Shown piece by piece: positions 46,446-54,793 of a stretch of 64,000 nucleotides of DNA (positions within the stretch are counted from its first letter, which is position 1; each line of letters begins with the position of its first letter). Made by a program: the position numbers and the translations under genes. The stretch lies in the NCBI GenBank assembly GCA_020832545.1, contig JAFIEK010000016.1, forward strand, positions 1 to 64,000, given 5' to 3'. Origin of the DNA: Pararhodobacter sp. Lineage in GTDB: Bacteria > Pseudomonadota > Alphaproteobacteria > Rhodobacterales > Rhodobacteraceae. A model generated the notes under the pieces. It searched no databases. It was not told the origin of the DNA and saw only the letters and a list, made by a program, of their open reading frames with translations.

Positions 46446-47081
46446 TTAATTTTCTTCACACAAGATATTGCGCACGGGTGCGAAGGTTCGTCTATGATGT
46501 GGGGTGACACCAAGGCGTCTGAGGGCCTCAAGATGCGCCGGGGCGGGGTATCCGGCGTTGGTTTCCCAGCCGTAGCCGGGCCAGTCGAGGGCCAGATCGG
46601 CCATGATCCGGTCGCGCGCGACCTTCGCCAAGATTGATGCGGCGGCTACGGAAAGACAGCGCGCATCGCCCTTGATCAGGGGTTCGGCGGGGCAACACAG
46701 GTCGCGCGGCAGGCGGTTGCCGTCAATTATGGCGTGGTCGGGCGGCAGGTTCAGGGCAGCCAGTGCGCGGCGCATGGCAAGGTGGCTGGCTTGCAGGATG
46801 TTCAGCGCGTCGATCTCCGCGACGCTGGCATGGGCGACAGCGGCGGCGCGGGCATGCTGCCAGATGGTCTCGGCCAGTGCTGTACGCGCGGCAGGTGGCA
46901 GGCGTTTGGAATCGTTCAGCCCCGCCGGGATATGCGCGGGGTCCAACACCACGGCTGCGGCGGTCACTGGCCCGGCCAGCGGTCCGCGCCCCACTTCATC
47001 CACCCCGGCGACCGCACGTGCGCCGCGCGCCATCGCAGCCTGTTCAAAAGTGAAATCGGGCAGGGCAGGGTGGATCTTCAT
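46446..47081 (-). CDS. rnhB: Ribonuclease HII
   Basis: Endonuclease of 211 aa removing ribonucleotides and RNA primers from DNA. The active-site acidic residues are in AGVDEVGRGPLAGPVTAAAV (DE pair), AIIDGNRLPRDL and the C-terminal Asp in KVARDRIMADLALDW. The ATG at 47081 (MKIHPALPDF) is used, because the family begins there; the frame is open to 47252 with an unrelated arginine-rich extension. Upstream of ccrM on the same strand, a typical alphaproteobacterial order. Confidence 0.95.
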   Translation of the reverse strand: MKIHPALPDFTFEQAAMARGARAVAGVDEVGRGPLAGPVTAAAVVLDPAHIPAGLNDSKRLPPAARTALAETIWQHARAAAVAHASVAEIDALNILQASHLAMRRALAALNLPPDHAIIDGNRLPRDLCCPAEPLIKGDARCLSVAAASILAKVARDRIMADLALDWPGYGWETNAGYPAPAHLEALRRLGVTPHHRRTFAPVRNILCEEN

Positions 47082-47118
47082 CCCCCGGATGTGCCACCGG
47101 GCGCGACATGCGACAAGC

Positions 47119-47148
47119 AAAAAGGGGCAGGCGCTGGGCCTGCCCCTT
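47119..47148 (-). terminator. Intrinsic terminator of the cysteine-repeat gene
   Basis: AAGGGGCAGGC (47122-47132) pairs with GCCTGCCCCTT (47138-47148). The A run at 47119-47123 becomes T residues on the minus strand, 65 bp after the stop of the gene at 47213. Confidence 0.75.
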
Positions 47149-47212
47149 GTCCCGACATGGGGGTGCCGGGGTTTTCCGTAACCGCCCGGACCAGCCGGGC
47201 GGCTGCGGAAAC

Positions 47213-47902
47213 TCAGTACCGCGCGCGGCGGTAGCCTGCATTGGTGAGGCACTGCGCGTTGTAATAGTGGTTGCCCGCCCGATCACTGACGCGGCACTGG
47301 CGAGGCAGGCGGTGAAAGCCATAGCGGTCCAGGCAGTGACCGTCGTAGCCCTCAACCCGGCGGTTGCCCTCGCGGTAGACCATTTCGCAGCGGCTTGGCA
47401 GGATGGCCGGGCGTTCAGGGCCGGGGCGCGGGCCATAGCCGGGCTGCGGGAAAGGCCTGCCGGGGCGGTAATGGTGGCGCTCGGCGCGATAGCCTTCGTC
47501 AAAAAGGCATTGCGCCAGAAAGCTGGGCCGTTGCCCGCGATCCGTGCGCATGGCCAGCCGACAATGCTGCGGAAGGCCGCGATAGCGCGCGCGCTCAAGA
47601 CAACTGGCGTTGTAGGTATCTATATGGCGACCCCGCAACCGCACGGTTTCACGGCAATCGTCAGGCAGGGTCCAGCGGTCAATGTGGCGCGGCGTGCGGC
47701 TTTCGTCGATGGCGCTGACAATCACTGCTACTGCGGCAATGCCCAGAAACAGGCGCAACAGATCATCAGTGGTATCCGATCGCGCGGGCGTTGCCGTCGC
47801 CCCGAGGCTCGCCAGAATCAGCGCGCTTGCGGCGACCAGCGCAAGCAGGCGCCGGGAGGCTTTTTGCGTTACGGCCCCAAAGCCGGGTGCGAGGGCAGAC
47901 AT
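47213..47902 (-). CDS. Envelope protein with four cysteine-pair repeats
   Basis: 229-aa protein. An N-terminal hydrophobic signal (about residues 17-37) is followed by a second hydrophobic stretch (LLRLFLGIAAVAVIVSAI, about 48-65). Residues 79-229 hold four copies of a roughly 31-residue unit, LPxxC...xxCLxxxGYxx, starting at about 79, 110, 168 and 199. The eight cysteines (83, 101, 114, 132, 172, 190, 203, 218) sit as pairs spaced 18, 18, 18 and 15 residues apart. Copies 2 and 3 are separated by a Pro/Arg/Tyr-rich linker. It probably forms disulfides in the periplasm; function unknown. Confidence 0.7.
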   Translation of the reverse strand: MSALAPGFGAVTQKASRRLLALVAASALILASLGATATPARSDTTDDLLRLFLGIAAVAVIVSAIDESRTPRHIDRWTLPDDCRETVRLRGRHIDTYNASCLERARYRGLPQHCRLAMRTDRGQRPSFLAQCLFDEGYRAERHHYRPGRPFPQPGYGPRPGPERPAILPSRCEMVYREGNRRVEGYDGHCLDRYGFHRLPRQCRVSDRAGNHYYNAQCLTNAGYRRARY

Positions 47903-48164
47903 GGTCAGTCCTTTCCATGATGCGGGCTCGCAACGGGGTGTGGGATGTGGTTTTCCGGGTGCGAGCGATTGCTGTTGCAGGGAACGTGTCAGCCCCTAGC
48001 ATGGAACAAAGGGTCGCCGCAGTCGGGTCTGACAGGCAATAGCGCAATGCGGTTATCTGATAACGGTTCCGAAAAACCGCCTCGCTGTCGCCGGATATTG
48101 CATAACAGGGCGGAAGCGGCCAGTTTCAGGTTCAGCGAAACCCTACAGGACCGGAAAGCCCCAC

Positions 48165-48452
48165 ATGCGTATTTTAGTTCAGGCCCTTGTTGCCACCTTG
48201 CTGCTGGCGCTGCCGGCCTCGGCCCAGTGTTATGCCGATTACCGCGCGCAACAGGGCAACCCGGTGCGATTCCACTACGGTGTGTCAGAGTTGCCGGCGT
48301 CCGCCTGTGGTAATGCGCAGGCGGCGGCCAGCCACCTTCGGCCGCGCCTGCAACAACATGGCTGGATTCTAGTTGACGTTTTGTCCACATTCGGTCCAGA
48401 GGGACTGGACTCGAGGAGAGAGCGTGCTGGACAATTCCACCTCCGTTTCTGA
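48165..48452 (+). CDS. Small secreted conserved hypothetical protein
   Basis: 95-aa protein with a signal peptide (LLLALPASAQ, cleavage after residue 20). The mature part has two cysteines (QCYADYRAQQ and SACGNAQ) and a C-terminal WILVDVLSTFGPEGL...RRERAGQFHLRF segment that I recall from similar short rhodobacteral proteins. It overlaps the next gene's chosen start by 29 bp, so the two are likely co-transcribed. Function unknown. Confidence 0.65.
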   Translation: MRILVQALVATLLLALPASAQCYADYRAQQGNPVRFHYGVSELPASACGNAQAAASHLRPRLQQHGWILVDVLSTFGPEGLDSRRERAGQFHLRF

Positions 48453-49128
48453 TCTGACGCGCGCGGGCTCGCGCGCCATCGTCATCGGTCTGGCCGCCAT
48501 TGTCGGCATTCTGGGGCTGGCTGCCTTTTTGTTGTTCAAGAACCTGCCCGACACCAACGCCTTCAATGCGCGGGTGGCGCGGCTGTTTGCTGAGAATGCC
48601 AACCTGACCGAGCAGGCTGAGTTGCGGCTTCTGGAAATTCTGGCGCAGTCGGGCACCACCTTTGCCGAAGTGCTGGTGAGCTACCGATCGGTCATTTTTG
48701 TGCTGATGGTCTTTGCAAGCCTGCTGCTGATCACCGCGCTGGTACTGGTTCTGGCGCTGATCGCGCTGAACCGGCGGCTGGCGCAGGTTCAGAAGGCGGG
48801 CATTCAGGTGTCATCGCTGGTGATCAGCCGCGCCGAGCGCAAGGTTTATCTCAATGACATGGAGTTCAACCTGACCGAGGCTGCGGTGGAAACGCTTGCG
48901 GCACTGGCCGAGGCGCGGATGGATGGTGAGATGATGACGGGTACAAAGCTGGAGTCGGTGATCACCGGGCGGCGCGAAACCGATTGCGACGAGGCAGCCG
49001 GGGCCACGCGGATCAAGCGGCTGCGCGACAGTCTGGGCAACCAGATCGTCAGCGAGCTGCTGGTGCGCAACATCTCGCGGCAGGGCTATATGCTGGCAAT
49101 CGATAAGGACGTACTGCGGATGATTTGA
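48424..49128 (+). CDS. Membrane-anchored winged-helix protein
   Basis: 234-aa protein with two hydrophobic helices at about residues 18-38 (AIVIGLAAIVGILGLAAFLL) and 87-113 (VIFVLMVFASLLLITALVLV). The C-terminal 95 residues resemble an OmpR/ToxR-type winged helix: a beta-rich start (LVISRAERKVYLNDMEFNLT), recognition-helix region DEAAGATRIKRLRDSLGNQI, and the closing wing VRNISRQGYMLAIDK. Unlike ToxR, the DNA-binding domain is C-terminal to the membrane helices. The GTG at 48424 after GAGAGAG is preferred; the frame is open to 48373. No sensor partner is nearby. Confidence 0.72.
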   Translation: MLDNSTSVSDLTRAGSRAIVIGLAAIVGILGLAAFLLFKNLPDTNAFNARVARLFAENANLTEQAELRLLEILAQSGTTFAEVLVSYRSVIFVLMVFASLLLITALVLVLALIALNRRLAQVQKAGIQVSSLVISRAERKVYLNDMEFNLTEAAVETLAALAEARMDGEMMTGTKLESVITGRRETDCDEAAGATRIKRLRDSLGNQIVSELLVRNISRQGYMLAIDKDVLRMI

Positions 49129-49157
49129 CCCGGGAGCGGCGCGATGTCTGGCCGGGT

Positions 49158-50033
49158 TCAGCCCTTGAAATCCGTCACTGCATAGCCCTGCAGGTACAAA
49201 AGCGCCGTCAGATCGCCGTGGTTGATGCGCAGATCGCATTGCGCGGCCACCACGGGTTTGGCATGCAGCGCCACCCCCGTCCCGGCGCGGTGAAGCATGC
49301 CGAGGTCATTCGCCCCATCGCCCACCGCAATCACTTCGGCCTCTGAAATCCCCAGCCGGGAGCTGACTTCAGCCAATGTGTCGATCTTGGCCTGACGGCC
49401 CAGAATCGGCTCGGCCACGGTGCCGGTGAGGGTGCCGCCCTCGGCCAGCAGGCGGTTGGCACGATGTTCGTCAAAACCCAGATGCGCGGCGACCTTCTCG
49501 GTGAACGCGGTAAAGCCCCCTGACACCAACATCGTGAACGCGCCCTGTGCCTTCATCGTGGCAATCAACACCCGCCCGCCGGGGGTGTAAGTGATGCGCT
49601 CAGTCAGCACCCGGTCGATAACGCTGGCGGGCAGGCCCTTCAACAGTGCCACGCGTTCACGCAGCGCCGGTTCAAACTCCAGCTCTCCATTCATTGCACG
49701 CGACGTGATCATAGCCACCTGCGCACCGAAACCGGCCATATCGGCCAGTTCGTCAATGCACTCCTGCTCGATCATCGTGCTGTCCATATCCGCCAGCAGC
49801 ATCCGCTTTCGCCGCCCGGCGGCTGGTTGCAGCGCCAGATCGATGCCAAGCGCCTGCATCTCTTCCCAGACCTGCCAGCGGTTCCCCGGCATTTCAACGA
49901 GATCGAACTCGGCCGCTACGCCCGGGTTCAGCCAGCGGGCATAGCCGCCGCCCCAGGCATTGCGCAGCGATTCCACCAGCGTGGGTCCCAGAACCGGGTG
50001 CGCCGGGTTTGAAAGGAGCGTGACAACAAACAT
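49158..50033 (-). CDS. serB: Phosphoserine phosphatase
   Basis: HAD-family phosphatase of 291 aa, last step of serine synthesis. The nucleophile Asp is in [20 protein letters not shown] (near residue 86), with [16 protein letters not shown] and [18 protein letters not shown] as motifs II and III/IV. The N-terminal 80 residues resemble an ACT-like regulatory domain. The ATG at 50033 is used; the frame runs open antisense through serC but that is not coding. Divergent from serC-serA, so the three pathway genes sit together. Confidence 0.95.
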   Translation of the reverse strand: MFVVTLLSNPAHPVLGPTLVESLRNAWGGGYARWLNPGVAAEFDLVEMPGNRWQVWEEMQALGIDLALQPAAGRRKRMLLADMDSTMIEQECIDELADMAGFGAQVAMITSRAMNGELEFEPALRERVALLKGLPASVIDRVLTERITYTPGGRVLIATMKAQGAFTMLVSGGFTAFTEKVAAHLGFDEHRANRLLAEGGTLTGTVAEPILGRQAKIDTLAEVSSRLGISEAEVIAVGDGANDLGMLHRAGTGVALHAKPVVAAQCDLRINHGDLTALLYLQGYAVTDFKG

Positions 50034-50090
50034 CTGGCTGTTTCCTATCGTGGACAGGGGTGTCGCTTTTGCGGGTTCAAACGCCGCCTT

Positions 50091-50186
50091 AGTGTAAATT
50101 TTCCCCTTGTGCCAGAGGCGCGCGCCCCGTATCTGCGGCGATGGGACACCCCTCCCCAACGAGGGGCATTTATCTGGAAGGATAGC
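50091..50186 (+). ncRNA. Candidate serC leader RNA
   Basis: The leader between serB and serC contains a CCCCTC-CCCAAC-GAGGGG hairpin (50149-50166), then ATTTATCTGGAAGGATAGC and the serC ATG. A weaker helix (CGCC/GGCG) lies around 50121-50140. This fits the serC motif described upstream of serC-serA in alphaproteobacteria: two hairpins close to the start codon. I match the layout from memory, not by a covariance model. Confidence 0.5.
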
Positions 50187-51341
50187 ATGACAGACCCCAA
50201 GACCCCGGCCACGCGGCCGGCAAATCCGCGTTTCTCTTCTGGCCCCTGTGCCAAGATCCCCAACTTTTCGCTGGATATGCTTGCCGACGCCCCGCTGGGC
50301 CGGTCGCACCGTGCAGCCGTCGGCAAGGCCAAGCTGGCCGAAGCCATCGAGCTGACGCGCTCGGTGCTGGGTGTGCCTGCGGATTATCGTATCGGCATCG
50401 TCCCCGGCTCGGATACCGGCGCGGTCGAGATGGCGATGTGGTCGCTGCTGGGCGCGCGCCCGGTCGAGATGCTGGCATGGGAAAGCTTTGGCGAAGGCTG
50501 GGTGACCGATGTTGTCAAACAGCTGAAGCTGGACGCCACGGTGCGCAAGGCGCCCTATGGGCAGGTCGTAGATCTGGCGGAGGTCGATTTCAACCGCGAT
50601 GTCGTGTTCACCTGGAACGGCACCACCTCGGGTGTGCGGCTGGCGAATGGCGATGCGATCCCGGCTGACCGTGAGGGGCTGACGATCTGTGACGCCACCT
50701 CGGCGGCGTTTGCCATGGATCTGCCGTGGGACAAGCTGGATGTGGTGACCTTCAGCTGGCAGAAGGTGCTGGGCGGCGAGGGTGCGCATGGCGTGCTGAT
50801 CCTCAGCCCGCGCGCGGTTGAGCGGCTGGAAAACTACACGCCCGCATGGCCCCTGCCCAAGATTTTCCGCATGACCAAGGGCGGCAAGCTGATTGAGGGT
50901 ATCTTCAAGGGCGAGACCATCAACACGCCCTCGATGCTGGCTGTTGAGGATTATCTGGTGGCGCTGAAATGGGCGCAGGGCTTGGGCGGCTTGTCCGCGC
51001 TGGTTGCCCGCGCCGATGCCAATGCGCAAGCGGTGTGGGATTTCATCGCTACCCGCGACTGGATCGCCAATCTGGCTGAAGACGCCGCGACAGCGTCCAC
51101 CACCAGCGTCTGCCTCAAGTTCACCGATCCGCGCATCAGTGATGGTGCAGCATTTGCCAAGGCCGTCGCCAAACGGTTGGAGCAGCAAGGCGTGGCGCTG
51201 GATATCGGCGCCTACCGCGATGCCCCACCGGGCCTGCGGATCTGGTGCGGATCGACGGTGGAAACCGCTGACGTGGCCGCGCTGATGCCTTGGATCGAAT
51301 GGGCCTTTGAGGCCGAGATCGCCGCCCTGCAAGCGGCCTGA
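50187..51341 (+). CDS. serC: Phosphoserine aminotransferase
   Basis: PLP-dependent class V aminotransferase of 384 aa converting 3-phosphohydroxypyruvate and glutamate to phosphoserine. The PLP lysine is in [20 protein letters not shown], and [11 protein letters not shown] near residue 14 and [14 protein letters not shown] are substrate-side motifs of the longer alphaproteobacterial SerC type. The ATG at 50187 follows GGAAGGAT. Operon with serA, 65 bp downstream. Confidence 0.95.
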   Translation: MTDPKTPATRPANPRFSSGPCAKIPNFSLDMLADAPLGRSHRAAVGKAKLAEAIELTRSVLGVPADYRIGIVPGSDTGAVEMAMWSLLGARPVEMLAWESFGEGWVTDVVKQLKLDATVRKAPYGQVVDLAEVDFNRDVVFTWNGTTSGVRLANGDAIPADREGLTICDATSAAFAMDLPWDKLDVVTFSWQKVLGGEGAHGVLILSPRAVERLENYTPAWPLPKIFRMTKGGKLIEGIFKGETINTPSMLAVEDYLVALKWAQGLGGLSALVARADANAQAVWDFIATRDWIANLAEDAATASTTSVCLKFTDPRISDGAAFAKAVAKRLEQQGVALDIGAYRDAPPGLRIWCGSTVETADVAALMPWIEWAFEAEIAALQAA

Positions 51342-51406
51342 ACCCCTGATCCTAGCCCCCGCAAATTCTGCGGGGGCCGCCAAACCCTTTCAGAAGGAGC
51401 CCGCAC

Positions 51407-53002
51407 ATGGCGCCCCGCGTTCTCGTATCCGACAAACTTTCCGAAACCGCTGTTCAGGTCTTTCGCGACCGTGGCGTTGAGGTCGATTATCTGCCCGATC
51501 TGGGCAAGGACAAGGAAAAGCTGGCCGAAATCATCGGCCAGTACGATGGCCTCGCCATCCGCTCGGCCACCAAGGTGACCGAGAAAATTCTGGAAAACGC
51601 CAGCAACCTCAAGGTCATCGGCCGCGCCGGTATCGGGGTGGACAATGTCGACATCCCCGCCGCCAGCAAACGCGGTGTGATCGTCATGAACACGCCCTTC
51701 GGCAACTCGGTCACCACCGCCGAACACGCCATCGCCATGATGTTCGCCGTCGCCCGCCAGTTGCCCGAGGCCTCGGCTTCGACCCATGCAGGCAAGTGGG
51801 AGAAGAACCGCTTCATGGGGACCGAGCTGTTCAACAAGACGCTGGGCGTGATCGGTGCCGGAAATATTGGTGGCATTGTCTGCGACCGGGCGCTGGGGCT
51901 GAAGATGAAGGTTGTGGCTTATGACCCCTTCCTATCGGAAGAGCGCGCCAAGGCGATGGGCGTGCAGAAGGTGGAGCTGGACGAGCTGCTGGCGCGCGCC
52001 GATTTCATCACCCTGCACGTGCCGTTGACCGACAAGACCCGCAACATCCTCAATGCCGAGAACCTTGCCAAGACGAAAAAGGGCGTGCGGATCATCAACT
52101 GCGCACGCGGCGGGCTGGTTGATGAAGCTGCGCTGGCCGAAGCGCTGGCATCCGGCCAGGTGGCGGGCGCGGGCTTTGACGTGTTTGCCGTCGAACCGGC
52201 CACCGAATCGCCCCTCTTCAACCTGCCTAACGTGGTGGTGACCCCGCATCTGGGCGCGGCCACCACCGAGGCGCAGGAGAACGTCGCCATTCAGGTGGCC
52301 GAGCAGATGTCGGACTATCTGCTGACGGGCGCGGTGCAGAATGCGCTCAACATGCCGTCTGTGAGCGCCGAAGAGGCTGCCGTGATGGGCCCGTGGCTGA
52401 AATTGGCGGGCCATCTGGGCGATTTCGTGGGACAATTGACTGACGAGCCGATCCGCGCAATCAACGTGCTGTACGATGGCGTGGTGGCCGAGATGAACCT
52501 CAACGCGCTGAACTGCGCGGTAATCTCGGGCGTGATGAAGGCCTCGAACCCGGATGTGAACATGGTGTCGGCCCCGGTTATGGCCAAGGAGCGCGGTGTT
52601 CAGCTGTCGACGACGAAGCAGGAAAAAACCGGCGTTTTTGATGCGTTCATCAAGCTGACCGTCGTGACCGACACGCGCGAACGCTCGGTCGCAGGGACGG
52701 TGTTCAGCGACGGCAAGCCGCGCTTCATCCAGATCAAGGGGATCACCATTGACGCCGAGATCGGCGCGCATATGCTCTATACCACCAATGAGGACGTGCC
52801 GGGTATCATCGGGCTTTTGGGGAACACCATGGGCAAGAGCGGCGTGAACATCGCCAACTTTACCCTGGGGCGTTCGGGCGTAGGTCAGGATGCGATTGCG
52901 TTGCTGTATCTTGATCAGGTGCTCGACCCCAAAGTGGTGGAGACACTGCGCAACACCGGCATGTTCCGGCAAGTCCGGCCGATGCAATTCGACGTGGCCT
53001 GA
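51407..53002 (+). CDS. serA: D-3-phosphoglycerate dehydrogenase
   Basis: NAD-dependent first enzyme of serine synthesis, 531 aa (the long form). The Rossmann motif LGVIGAGNIGGIVCDRALG is near residue 146. Catalytic residues are in NCARGGLVDEAAL (Arg), the following FDVFAVEPATE (Glu) and TPHLGAATTEAQ (His). An intervening ASB domain and a C-terminal ACT domain (HMLYTTNEDVPGIIGLLGNT) suggest serine feedback control. AAGGAG precedes the ATG. Confidence 0.96.
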   Translation: MAPRVLVSDKLSETAVQVFRDRGVEVDYLPDLGKDKEKLAEIIGQYDGLAIRSATKVTEKILENASNLKVIGRAGIGVDNVDIPAASKRGVIVMNTPFGNSVTTAEHAIAMMFAVARQLPEASASTHAGKWEKNRFMGTELFNKTLGVIGAGNIGGIVCDRALGLKMKVVAYDPFLSEERAKAMGVQKVELDELLARADFITLHVPLTDKTRNILNAENLAKTKKGVRIINCARGGLVDEAALAEALASGQVAGAGFDVFAVEPATESPLFNLPNVVVTPHLGAATTEAQENVAIQVAEQMSDYLLTGAVQNALNMPSVSAEEAAVMGPWLKLAGHLGDFVGQLTDEPIRAINVLYDGVVAEMNLNALNCAVISGVMKASNPDVNMVSAPVMAKERGVQLSTTKQEKTGVFDAFIKLTVVTDTRERSVAGTVFSDGKPRFIQIKGITIDAEIGAHMLYTTNEDVPGIIGLLGNTMGKSGVNIANFTLGRSGVGQDAIALLYLDQVLDPKVVETLRNTGMFRQVRPMQFDVA

Positions 53003-53014
53003 GGGGCGGTGGAC

Positions 53015-53080
53015 AGGGGGGCTTTGCCCCCCTCTTGGCTTCGCCAATTCACCCCCAGCGTATTTGGGGCAAGATGAAAG
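53015..53080. repeat. Dispersed intergenic repeat, copy 3
   Basis: GC hairpin AGGGGGGC-TTT-GCCCCCCT, then a second hairpin (TTGGC-TTC-GCCAA), ATTCACCCCCAGCGTATTTG and GGCAAGATGAAAG. It lies between serA and the phosphoesterase gene and may also act as the serA terminator. Confidence 0.75.
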
Positions 53081-53089
53081 GGCGCGAAG

Positions 53090-53827
53090 ATGACACGCAG
53101 TTATGCGATCGGCGATATACACGGGCAGTTCGCGCTGCTGCAACAGGCGCATGCCTGGATCGCGGATGATCGTGCGCAGACCGGTGACAGCGAGGCCCCG
53201 GTGGTGCATCTGGGCGATCTGGTTGATCGCGGGCCTGATTCAGCCGGGGTTATCGACTGGTTGATGCGCGGGCAGGAGGCGGGCGAGAACTGGGTGGTAC
53301 TGAAAGGCAATCATGATCGTATGCTTGCCACCTTTCTGAACGATCCGCAGGCGCGCGACCCGGGACTGCGGTCGCAATTCAGCTATTTGCATCCGGCGAT
53401 CGGCGGCGGCGCCACACTCATCTCGTACGGCGTAGCCAATGCCGCTGACCGTCCGATCGCCCCCGTTCATGCCGAAGCCATGGCCCGGGTGCCAGATGCG
53501 CATCGTGACTTTCTGGCCGGTCTGCAGACTTTCTACCAGCGTGGCGAGGTGCTGTTTGTTCATGCCGGTATCAGGCCCGGCATTGCGCTGGAGAATCAGA
53601 CCGAGACCGATCTTCTGTGGATCCGCGCGCCGTTTCATGACCACACCGCCCCCCATCCCTGGTTGGTGGTGCACGGGCACACGGCCATTGACGCGCCGTG
53701 CCACTACGGCAACCGGGTCAATATCGATACACGCGCGGCCTATGGCGGGCCGCTGACCGCAGTGGTGATTGAAGGCACGCGCGTTTTCACCCTAGGCCCC
53801 CAGGGGCGTCGTCGCCTTCTGCCCTGA
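53090..53827 (+). CDS. Metallophosphoesterase (serine/threonine phosphatase-like)
   Basis: Calcineurin-like di-metal phosphoesterase of 245 aa. The motifs GDIHG (residue 8), HLGDLVDRGPDS, VVLKGNHDRML and VVHGHTAID make a complete active site. This order and size match bacterial PrpA/PrpE/ApaH-like phosphatases acting on phosphoproteins or dinucleoside polyphosphates. It follows the repeat, with GCGAAG upstream as a weak ribosome site. Not functionally linked to neighbours. Confidence 0.88.
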   Translation: MTRSYAIGDIHGQFALLQQAHAWIADDRAQTGDSEAPVVHLGDLVDRGPDSAGVIDWLMRGQEAGENWVVLKGNHDRMLATFLNDPQARDPGLRSQFSYLHPAIGGGATLISYGVANAADRPIAPVHAEAMARVPDAHRDFLAGLQTFYQRGEVLFVHAGIRPGIALENQTETDLLWIRAPFHDHTAPHPWLVVHGHTAIDAPCHYGNRVNIDTRAAYGGPLTAVVIEGTRVFTLGPQGRRRLLP

Positions 53828-53901
53828 TCGCGCTCCTGTTAACTGGCGCTTCACATCTGTTCGCTATTCCTGAAAACGGGTGAAGTGAAACAGGTGGTGG
53901 G

Positions 53902-54699
53902 ATGAGCCGGCAAAATCAAGCCGCGCCAATCATCATCAAAAGAAAGAAAGTCGTGGCCAAAAGTGGCCACCATGGTGGCGCGTGGAAGGTGGCTTATGCC
54001 GACTTCGTCACCGCCATGATGGCATTCTTTCTGATGATGTGGCTATTGGGTGCAACGACAGAATCGCAACGCAAAGGGCTGGCGGATTATTTCACGCCCT
54101 CGATACCGGTCAACCGAAGCTCTTCAGGCGGGAGCGGGATGTTTGGCGGCAACGACATTCACTCCAGCGAGGATCTGGGGCCCGAGACCAATCAGGGCAA
54201 CACGATGGAGGCCTCGGACGACCGCTCTGAGGCCGATGAGTTCGAGGCCGTTCAGGACCGGCTGGAGGGGCTGGGTGCGGACAGTGGGGTGATGAACGAG
54301 GCACTGCGTCACATTCGGACACGGGTCACCGATGAAGGCCTGGTGATCGAGCTGTTCGACCTGCCGGATGCCCCGCTTTTCGAAGGGGAGACCAACGAGC
54401 CGGCACCGATTCTTGCAGTTCTTTCGTCCATTCTGGTCGAAGTGTTTCGGCTGGCACAGAATCCGATTGCAATCGAAGGCCACACCCGGACCTATACCAT
54501 GGTGCAGATGACGGACCCACGCTGGTCACTGTCGCTGTCGCGGGCCGAACGGATGCGCGTTTTACTGGAAAATCAGGCCTTTGACCCGCTGCGGGTGGCA
54601 CGCGTCACCGGGCATGCTGACCGACGGCGGGTTATGCGAAACCCCATGTCGGTGCGCAACAACCGGCTGGAGTTGATACTGCTGCGAAGTCCCGGCTGA
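53902..54699 (+). CDS. motB: Flagellar motor protein MotB
   Basis: Stator subunit of 265 aa. The N-terminal block GGAWKVAYADFVTAMMAFFL includes the membrane helix with the proton-carrying Asp. The C-terminal OmpA-like peptidoglycan-binding domain has ALRHIRTRVTDEGLVIELFD and PIAIEGHTRTYTMVQM. It anchors the stator to the wall and works with MotA, which is not encoded in the window. First gene of the flagellar run motB-flgE-flgK-flgL-flgI. Confidence 0.92.
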   Translation: MSRQNQAAPIIIKRKKVVAKSGHHGGAWKVAYADFVTAMMAFFLMMWLLGATTESQRKGLADYFTPSIPVNRSSSGGSGMFGGNDIHSSEDLGPETNQGNTMEASDDRSEADEFEAVQDRLEGLGADSGVMNEALRHIRTRVTDEGLVIELFDLPDAPLFEGETNEPAPILAVLSSILVEVFRLAQNPIAIEGHTRTYTMVQMTDPRWSLSLSRAERMRVLLENQAFDPLRVARVTGHADRRRVMRNPMSVRNNRLELILLRSPG

Positions 54700-54726
54700 G
54701 GGGGGGGGCGAGAAACCCGGCGGGCG

Positions 54727-54741
54727 TTAGGGGGGCATTAA
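54727..54741 (+). promoter_or_regulatory. Possible CtrA box upstream of flgE
   Basis: TTAG-N7-TTAA at 54727-54741 matches the alphaproteobacterial CtrA consensus TTAA-N7-TTAA in 7 of 8 bases. It lies about 53 bp before the flgE start, in the motB-flgE gap. CtrA regulates flagellar genes in this family, but a single near match is weak evidence. Confidence 0.35.
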
Positions 54742-54793
54742 CACCGATCGTGCAGTGTCGAATGCAATCGGCACATGCTTGAAAGGTTCGTCA

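Noticed and set aside
50034-51383. N-terminal extension of the serB frame through the serC region
   Set aside because: It is the antisense of serC; the phosphatase family begins at the ATG at 50033, and serC motifs are complete on the plus strand.
51932-53209. Open frame antisense to serA
   Set aside because: Shadow of a high-GC gene, rich in His, Arg and Gln, with no domain.
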